From Hymenochaete sp. R1 (Eukaryota > Basidiomycota > Agaricomycetes > Hymenochaetales > Hymenochaetaceae), in NCBI GenBank assembly GCA_019400425.1, contig JAFREE010000019.1:1-64000 (forward strand): a DNA stretch of 64,000 bases. Direction: 5' to 3'. The position numbers and the translations under genes were made by a program. Positions within the stretch are counted from its first letter, which is position 1, and each line of letters opens with the position of its first letter. Under the pieces are notes generated by a model, which had not been told where the DNA came from, ran no database searches, and saw nothing but the letters and a program-made list of their open reading frames with translations. Positions 56,227 through 64,000 of the stretch are shown piece by piece.

Positions 56227-57001
56227 ATGGCTTGGTGAGTTTATATATCATTCAGAGCGGTTACATATCCTAACAGCTTTTTATTATCAGGTTCGACGTC
56301 ATCGCTTTCATAGTCGTGCGTAATCCATCTCGCAGTAGACCAGCAAACACTTACTGGCATTGTAACGTGTGACAATAATAATGCACTCCTCAGACCGCAG
56401 GCCTCTTCGTAGGTGCCATCATTGGCGTTAAAACTATCGCCCAACAGATCTCATCCTCCATTAGCGCCACCAAGGAGTCGTACGTCCACCTCTTTTATCG
56501 CAGAATTTCAGTGTCTTACTTCTCTCTTCTTATCCCATTTGCACCCGTGCTTTACTTTGCCCCCTTATGTTTCTTCCGGGGAACTTTGGACTTTCACCAA
56601 ACCTTGCACGGATATCTCGTGCCGCAAATTTTACCTCTGAATGTACGTGTAGTCTCCGTGAACGCGGCCTCACCATCTCCGACAAGGGCGTTTCCGTCCG
56701 CACGGCAGGGCGCTATACCCGCGAAGACTACGTCGATGCCACCCAGCGTGGCTTCATAAAAGCTATGGGCGCTTCCTCCTTTTCCACCGCCGAGTCCAAT
56801 CCAGCTTCCCCCGCATCCGCATCCTCGTCTAGTCCCGGATCCCCAGCTCTCACCCCAGACGGGATTTCGACGGGTACGAGAAAATCAAACCCAGTATTGA
56901 GCCGACATAATTCGGAAGCGAGCGTTGTGTCGACCGCGAGCTTCGATAGTCAAGGAAAGAAAAAGAAATTTAGCTTGAAGTTGGGAAGAAATAAGGAGTG
57001 A
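56227..57001 (+). CDS. Small single-pass membrane protein, fungal, unknown function (155 aa)
   Basis: Exons 56227-56234, 56291-56315, 56394-56479 and 56653-57001 give 155 residues. A hydrophobic segment at about residues 5-25 (VIAFIVTAGLFVGAIIGV) is probably a signal anchor. It is followed by a helix (KTIAQQISSSISATKESLRERG) and the strongly patterned stretch GVSVRTAGRYTREDYVDATQRGFIKA. The C-terminal 70 residues are Ser-rich and end in a basic cluster (KKKKFSLKLGRNKE). The DYVDATQRGFIKA motif looks familiar from conserved small proteins in fungi, but I cannot name a characterised family. The coding first exon has only 8 nt. The protein is probably membrane-anchored with a cytosolic tail; this topology is inferred. 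Confidence 0.75.
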
Positions 57002-57778
57002 AATGGAGGTATGGCGAAGGCTCTTCGAAGATTAGGATCAGGTACTGAAATCAATAAAACTGTGAAGTCAGAAGTGGAAGGGGTAGAAATGATGTCTGCT
57101 TCGCTATCATTTTGTCTTTCTTTTCGCCTCACCTTGCTGTATCGTCCCTCCTCTATTTAGGTGAGACAAACGGATGTCCTTTTATCTCTATTTCCTCTTT
57201 TACTGACCCGCTGCCCGGGTGTTTCTTTGCGAATGAACGTGCCACCTATATTACGCTGAACTTTTTTTTTTACTTCTCATCGAAATTGTTGGTGAGCTTT
57301 GACTATCTCGGAAATATTCTTGTCGTGGTTTCGTTATCCTGTTCTTGATTATCCGGTATTGGTGTTGATTTTTTATGATACGAGGACGTGTAAATTCTAT
57401 CACTCCGTATATCGATATCAGCCACCTTATTAAATTTATCTAAATTATTCAAGGCTCCCATTTTCCTTCATCCCTCGATTGCCTTGAGCATGAAGAAAGG
57501 TGTCATTCTTTATCGAAGTAAACCAGGTGATGAAATATACATATAGATCTGAAAGGAGAGGTGGGTTTGCCGAGACAGAGAATGAACGTAACATTTGAAA
57601 CCCAAAATAGTCTAAAGGTAAACAAAAAAAACAAGGATGAGAAACCCAGAATCTAATTTCAAACAAACGACGACGATATCACAAACATAAAAACTGCCAA
57701 AGTCCCTTATCGTCATATTTGACACAGGAGAAGAACAAGGAAAACGTCTCAGTATCATCAATAGATATCACCTCAAGT
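57002..57778. other. Convergent 3' region
   Basis: T-rich untranslated DNA between the small membrane protein (+) and the glycosyltransferase (-). No gene is supported. Confidence 0.45.
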
Positions 57779-60700
57779 TTAATAGCTGAAGCACATCAAC
57801 CATGGGTTCAAAATAATAGGGAACAGCAGATGACACCCAACCGTAACCGCAACCGGGAATATGACCGCCCAGTCAAAGCTCGGCACACGCCACTCCACCG
57901 GTACAAGCGTCGTACTCAAGATGATCATCGCGACGACTGCGACCACGCTGATGACGATGGACAACCAGAAACGACGGAGGATTTTAGGAACTTCGAGAAA
58001 GAAGTTAGAGCGCTCGACTTCTTTCTTTGTCGCGCCCCAGGTGATGTTGTAAGAGAAACAATGGGCGAGGAGAGCTTTTGAGAGGTGGACTGAGAGGCCA
58101 CCAAAAAAGAAGAAGCTGGAACGATAGGATGAGTATGAGAACTATACGGGTGCGATAAAGGATAGCACGTACAAAAATGGCACCCATTTGAAGTTTTCCA
58201 AACATGCTTCCAGAATCCCGCGCGACCCCAGTCGGTACTCGAGCAGCGTAAACCCGATATTCCCTGCTCCAGGAAACACGACCGTACACGCGAGCCAGAT
58301 CTCGAAACTATGCAAGTAGTAGCCATCTATGTCGAGCGCGAACCCGAGCACCAGATAGTTGAGCAACGACAGCGGAAGCGCAGCCGCAATACCGTAATAG
58401 CTGAACATGTAACTCAGCATGGAGAACTTGTAGTGAAGCGGCGCGCCGCTCCAGACGAATGTGTGTAGCTGCTTCGTGATTGGACCCCGGCGCCACCAGT
58501 CTTTGAGAGGGTGGAATAGGAGTTCATTACATCCGAACGCGTACTTCTCCCATCGGTTCAGCTCGTCATCACATGTCAACGAGACACCTTCTTTGAACCC
58601 ACCATTGCTGTAGCTGGCCCACCGAATCGAATATCCTTTTAACTGAAGCCTGAGCGCCATATCGAAATCCTCGGAGACGTTGCTCTCCGACCATATCTTC
58701 TTTTTCCCGTCCGCCGGGTCAATGAATGCTGCGTCCTGTAGCGCACTCCATCGCAGAAATGCGTTATGTCCAACGAAAGGAGCAACCTCGCCGTTCGCGC
58801 ACGCCATCGAGATACATCGATTAATCCTCCTCGTGAAATGCGCGATCCCATTCTCGAAGTAATGATGCGCGACTTGCATCACGTCCGACTCGTGCTGGAT
58901 AATAGCGACTTCGGGACATTCGGCAAGTTCGCGTGCGGCGTCGCGGAAACAATCTTCGGGAACGACAGTGTCAGAGTCAACGATGAGGATGATAGAGCCA
59001 GCGCGGATGGAACGGGGGTTGGAGGCCCAGGGACGGTGTTTGTAACCGTTCTCCGCGAACGTTTCTTCGATGGCCATTTGAAGCGCGCGCTCCTCGAGTC
59101 GTTCGTCCTCCTCTGCATCCAAGTCCTCGTCTTCAGCGTCACTCTCGTACTCCTCGTTGAATGCAGAGGCTTGTCCGTTCGCGCGTAGGCTAACTCGGCT
59201 TGCTTGGCGGTTGGCCTTCAGCAAAGCTCGTTGCTGGCGCTTAGTCTCCAATTCGTCCTCAAGTCGCTTGATACAGCCTTCCATCCGCAGACTAAGAGCG
59301 AGACCATAGTTCATGTTGCTAGCTTTCTTGAACCGGCCGGCGCGCTTGAATCCATCAGGGTTGGCACCGTCATGTGCAGGTCGAGCGACGTATCCTATGT
59401 TATGATCAGCATAGAACTCGATGCGAGCTTGTCGTTCGTCCGGCTTGAGGAGCTGGAGACCGTCGTCGTTAATGAAGATCGTGCTCGTCCCTCCCTGTCG
59501 CGCATATGTCTGCATGGCCTTTTTCAAGCTCTCCACGGAGGGCGTGATCGTCTCCGTGAGCGACTCCTTGTACACCGGCATCTGTATCGTGATGTGAGGC
59601 AGGTTGTTGTCGATTTTCTTGTTGGGCTTCGGTGCGATGGCAGAGTAGTACTTAGAATTTTCATGGAACTGTGCGACAGGGCCAAAAATGTACGAGAGGT
59701 TGACGACGACCTGGGAAGCAAAGAAAAGCGACACACAAAAGAGGAAGGGAGCAGTGGCTAGGAGGGCAAAGCGAGCCGCATTACCATCGAGCATGAACTC
59801 ACCGATAAGGACATTTATGCCAGAACCAATGAAGAAGACGGACAGTGCAGCCCCGAGCCCACCGTAAATAGGGGCGAAAAGTCGAATGGGGCGCTTTTCA
59901 GGCTTTCCATCTCCAGCTTCGATGTCGATCTGCTCCGTGCGTTTGCCTGAGCCAGGAGAGGGCTGTGTGAGTCCGTTCTTGCCCTTAGTCGACCTCCAAC
60001 CAAACCAGCTAAAACCTTTCTTCCCCTCCTTGAGTTTCCTTTCGTTATACTGCTTTCCGTTCTCCTTTAAGAGAACCGCTACCAATGCCTCGTTCTGCTT
60101 CTCATCGGAAGACGACTTGAGAGCAGCGGTATCAGGAAAAGCGGAAGCAGGTTTGAGCGATCTCCCTCCAGTGGAAGCGGTGGATGCCGCAGAGCTGAGA
60201 GGGGGACGAACGCGCCATACGAGTTTGATGAGTTTGTCCTCGAAATCGCGGGAGGTCGGGATGATCTGGTCGAGATTGTCGGCCCAGATGACCAGCACTC
60301 GTTCGTCGCGCTGCAGAATGATGGGTAATGAGCGTGGGAGCAATAAAAATGACTAAGCAGCAGAGAACAATCGATTGTCGCCTCGGACGACTCGGACAAT
60401 CCGGCCCGCCCGAGAACACAGAGACAAACAGGAGGTCGGATTTTATTGTGGAATGGTAAATCCAGATGTAAGTTACGGTGGCAAACGTTTAAACTAGGTG
60501 TAAGGCACGCCAGAGTAGCGGGCAGAAGACAAGCGCGGGAGACTCGGAAATTAAAACCAGATGGGAACGAAAAATATAGAAGAAAAGGCAGGCAAAGGTA
60601 CGTCTTCGAGAAGGCGGTACGAGTCAAAAAACGGAAACCTAAACTCACGATGAATGCGCCGCACTGTTCCTTGTCTGCACGAGGCAGATGGTTCATTGAG

Positions 60701-61094
60701 TCTAGAACCTGAATTCGAGTGTCCGAGTCGACATGGATGGATGTATCATTTTCCGAGCTGCGATATGAGAAGTTGGTACGTGACCCAGTAGGATTACTCG
60801 AATGATCAGGTTGTCTCATGCTACGTCATGCACATATACAACTTACATGGTGGCCAGTGCAGCGTGTACAGCAGCACTCCTCACCTTCACCGCAACAACA
60901 GGGTTAAGAACCCTTACCGCTGCCTCGAATGGTGCAAGAAAGTGATTCTCGTATGGGAAGACTCGAAAGAGGCCGGGCTCGACTCGAAGGCAAACACCAG
61001 CAGCGATGTTCTCCTCTGAAGGCTTGAACCATGCGTCTCCTTGAGTTTGTTTGAAGACATGGTGCAAGATAGCGTCGTAGGCGTCGTAGTCCAT
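57779..61094 (-). CDS. Family-2 (GT2) multi-pass membrane glycosyltransferase
   Basis: Exons 61094-60847, 60757-60649, 60310-58173 and 58115-57779 give 943 residues. About 240 cytosolic residues come first, then two membrane helices (YGGLGAALSVFFIGSGI, FALLATAPFLFCVSLFF). The GT2 domain (PHITIQMPVYKE, LIVDSDTVVPED, SEDFDMALRLQLKGY) ends in LNRWEKYAFGCNE, the Q/RxxRW-like motif. Several further C-terminal helices follow. The layout matches the cellulose/chitin/hyaluronan-synthase-like group that polymerises a sugar while exporting it. It lacks chitin synthase's QRRRW, so I call it a GT2 protein of unknown product. An acidic linker (EDEDLDAEEDERLEE) interrupts the catalytic domain. The second intron is 338 nt, long for this genome. 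The donor at 58172 is preferred because it gives the family run WVPFFFFFGG. Confidence 0.85.
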
Positions 61095-64000
61095 CCTATG
61101 ATGCAATTAGATTGGTCGGATGGTGGACTTAGTGAAGGAACGTGCAGCAAGAGTGAAGAATAGAGAAAGAAGAGAAAAGGGGGGAGGGGGAGGTGGGATA
61201 TTCGAGGCCAAGGCTGATCGGATTGAAGAAAGAGGGAGGGGAACAGCACTCGATAAGGACAAAACCTACAACGCAGATAATTCTTTATAGAACGGAGATG
61301 TCAACCGAGAAGTGGACGTGCTTACCATCTATCTCTTTTCGCAGATACGAACCGCTGCCACAAGCAGCACTGTTGATTGGTGTTTACATCAGTTTTGAAG
61401 CTATTTTCTCATGGTCCTCGATCATGTACCTTTGCAGAATATCTCACGTTACATCCGCTCAAAAACCCCTCTGGTCAGAATATAGTGTGGTGCCCTTAGA
61501 GACATATTGCTCCGAGAGAAATGTAGAGCTACCGCACTTCTTAATGCATGTCTTGCGAGCAGTGGCTTGCCTTTTAGAAGTCATTGTGCATATCCAAGTC
61601 ACGACTCCAGCGATAAGTATAACTCTCACCAAAGGAAGTACCGCGTAAGCCGGCCCACCCTGATTGATGATGAAATACTCACATCATGCCGCGAGTCTTC
61701 CTGTCCTGATCGAACAAAATACGCTACCGCTCTCACGACGACCTTTTCCGCATCGAGAATGTTGGCGAGCCGCACCAGGATCTGAAAACTCACTAACGGC
61801 GATAAGAGCTTGCTCGGTGTATTGCTTTGAAACTAATCCGCTCCTCTAGAAGGTTTGGAATTTGTGCCGGACACCAGTCTCGTAATGTCGTAAAATCCTT
61901 TCAGGCCCGATCTATCCTTCAAACCCGAGACAATAATAAGGAGGACCTGCGTGGCGTTTGGATAGGATACGGGAAGAAAGCAGGGCACTTCGCTTCATGA
62001 AATTATGTCCCTCAGAGCTTGGCATCCGAGAAGAACGAGACTCCTCCATATCAAACTTCGGGTCCTACAAATAGGGAGTTACGGAAGATACGAAATCTCA
62101 CCGCAATGGATGATTGAGCAAAAGTACTTTCACAGTGTATGGTAGAAACAATCAAAACGGAAAAGAAGATCTCGGAATGTGCCTTACCTAGCTACGAATA
62201 CCGCAACGACGGAATGTGAACTTGTTGCGCCCGTGTAGATCTGTTTTAAAACGGATCGATTACACAATTGAATCCAGAGACCAATCGCACACTGGCATGA
62301 GCTGCGCCGCTCTGATTACCGCTTATCCTGGGCCGAGCTTTGTCCGCTTAATGCCTTCTTGCTTCTCACTGGCAACGGTGGCTAAAGCAGCAAAGGTCAG
62401 AGGAAGACAAGATGGCAAAGCAATGTAGAAAGTCTACCATGTGCCCTCATTCCAACGAAGACACTGACCCAAATCATGAACCGAGATATTCGGAGCCAAG
62501 GTGCGAGCAATTTTTTTTGTACCCGGAGCAAAGGCCTCGACAAAGATAGCATTAGGCGGGTCCGACGATATGGGACGGTAGCACTGGCACGATGCCGTCC
62601 TCGGCCGCATCGCTCTTGATATCGTCTACAATTTTGTCTTTTTCTTTCCTTTGTAGTTTCATAATCGGAAGGACCGAGGCTTAACTCACCTTCCATACCG
62701 TCCAATCTGCAAATTTGCAACCATGCATTGCCTTTGAGATTCGAGCGTGGGTAAGCAAGGTGACCTTACTAACAAAGGACAAAAAGGCGTAAATTTAAAT
62801 CTGGAAGAGTTGTTGTTTTCTTGATTGTTGGCTTTCTGATAAGGATAATGCAATGCGCCACATTACGCTTGGTGTTGTTAATAAGTCGCCGCTATAATCG
62901 CGTTTTTTCGTATGTATACACACCACTTATGGCTCACTACATCATTGATGGTGCATCTATCAGGGATTGCCTTCGGAGGAAAAGCGACGGATCAAGATTG
63001 AGGTCGGGATCGAAGATAGAGGGGTGATAGGAGAGGGGTAGACTCACTGCCGTAACGACGTACCGCACGCTGCCCTACCATAGGTGCTTAAGCAGCGGAT
63101 AATGACTGCATTCAATGTTCCAATCATGTCCTCCGCTCTGCCGCTCCGAGGCTAGAGATTTGAATGCGACAGGGACTTGATGAAGGCGATGACACAATCT
63201 GGTCCGAAATGTTGAAACAAACTTGTTTGTTTGAAGCGGGAAGGATCGTCAGGAACGCCATGAGAGAATGCAGCATTCCCACAGAGTGTTGAAGTTCAGT
63301 TCGGCTATAGAATATAACACAGTGCAATAGTCGCAGTCACTGTAGAATATGACTTCTGACGTTTGGGTGGCTGAAATTGAACACGGTAAGAGAGCTTTAA
63401 GAGGTGGAGTAGATCAAGAGACGCTGCACTCGCACTCGCGGAAAGTGGGCGTGGAAAGATTCAACTTTTACTGGTGCGTCGATCACGTCTCGTCTGACTT
63501 CGTCGCTCAGCCTGAGAGTGCAACTTCATTCGGACTTGCCTTAGTTCTACACTTCGTTTAATCTTTGACGTCTCGCGATGGTTCGTGCCCTGGCATCTGC
63601 AGCTCTGACTTGGCATCACCCAGACAGATGCAGGTGCGATCGAAAATGAATCGTCAAAAGCGGACTGTAGTACAGCATAGGAACGCGTCGTCGAAAAGCA
63701 GAACGTTGAATCCACACATCGAAACTTGCACGGCCCTAGTTCATCTTTGTCCCTCGATCACCATCGCATGGAAGCTCAATAGCTGATTTTTGCTGGTAAT
63801 TTTGAGCCGTTGGCGTTCCTCTTCCTTTTGCAATAGCGTTTAACACGGTATTCGCGGGAGATTGCCCGCATCGTTTGATGATGCCCCTGTGGATTGCATT
63901 GTCCACGAGGATGCCGGTTCATATAGGTTAAACATTAGAGGCAGGGCGCTTCCCAAGTACATGCGGCCGGATACAGTGCAGTTCGTCTTTTCTGCTCTTT
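61095..64000. other. 2.9 kb at the right edge without a supportable gene
   Basis: G-rich DNA at 61178-61196 belongs to the glycosyltransferase upstream region. Isolated minus-strand stretches look coding-like: QILVRLANILDAEKVVVRAV near 61680-61780, AYAVLPLVRVILIAGVVTWI near 61580-61650, and IFVEAFAPGTKKIARTLAP near 62490-62560. I could not join them into one protein, so they may be remnants of one or more decayed genes. Confidence 0.35.

Noticed and set aside
61568..62720. A single multi-exon membrane protein gene on the minus strand
   Set aside because: Coding-like islands are in incompatible frames separated by stops, and introns needed to join them would be far too short or lack splice sites.
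1..64000. CRISPR array, prokaryotic operons or mobile-element ORFs
   Set aside because: Spliceosomal introns and eukaryotic families throughout; no regular spacer array, and no reverse transcriptase, integrase or transposase motif was found in any frame.

Overview
The window looks like nuclear DNA from a filamentous basidiomycete, most likely an Agaricomycete. Genes are dense and lie on both strands. Most are split by many 46-90 nt GT-AG introns with CTAAC-type branch points, and TATAAA boxes stand 70-135 nt before several start codons. The protein families fit as well: a fungal tyrosinase, a GH28 exo-polygalacturonase, a DUF6699 protein, an RNAi Argonaute, a YVH1 phosphatase and a Mad1 checkpoint protein. 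I rebuilt exon chains by hand for most genes. Each chain described as rebuilt gives a length divisible by three with no internal stop, but none was checked against RNA or a database.

Layout. 1-3046: poorly defined, with possible minus-strand fragments. 3047-5720: family-2 O-methyltransferase (+). 6534-7053: 148-aa orphan (+). 7489-8488: first member of an unrecognised two-gene family (+). 9288-11453: GH28 exo-polygalacturonase (+). 12125-13105: 2-Cys peroxiredoxin (+). 14079-16432: S9 peptidase (-), divergent from 16674-17347, signal peptidase subunit SPC3 (+). 18022-19053: second member of the unrecognised pair (+). 20387-22033: tyrosinase (+). 23428-26917: Argonaute (+). 27268-28609: NmrA-like protein (-). 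29598-31341: DUF6699 protein (+). 32030-32985: decayed NmrA paralogue (+). 33477-33956: orphan (-). 34781-36629: FCP1-domain protein (-). 36936-40468: Mad1 (-).

40897-46963 holds the most unusual feature: four intronless paralogues of an unrecognised family in head-to-tail array on the minus strand. Three share an upstream motif at nearly the same distance from the start codon. Then follow YVH1 (47892-49780, -), an F-box protein (51458-52960, +), a mitochondrial-type cyclophilin (53512-54500, -), a small one-helix membrane protein (56227-57001, +) and a family-2 membrane glycosyltransferase (57779-61094, -). From 61095 to the end I found no convincing gene.

There is no sign of one biosynthetic cluster. 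Core housekeeping genes (SPC3, Mad1, YVH1, peroxiredoxin, cyclophilin) alternate with lineage-variable ones (GH28, tyrosinase, F-box, NmrA, the unknown families), and duplication followed by decay is visible in several places. Main findings: the four-gene array and its shared upstream motif, the NmrA pseudogene, a 5-nt microexon in the intact NmrA gene, two GC-AG introns, and an inverted-repeat/direct-repeat cluster before Argonaute.
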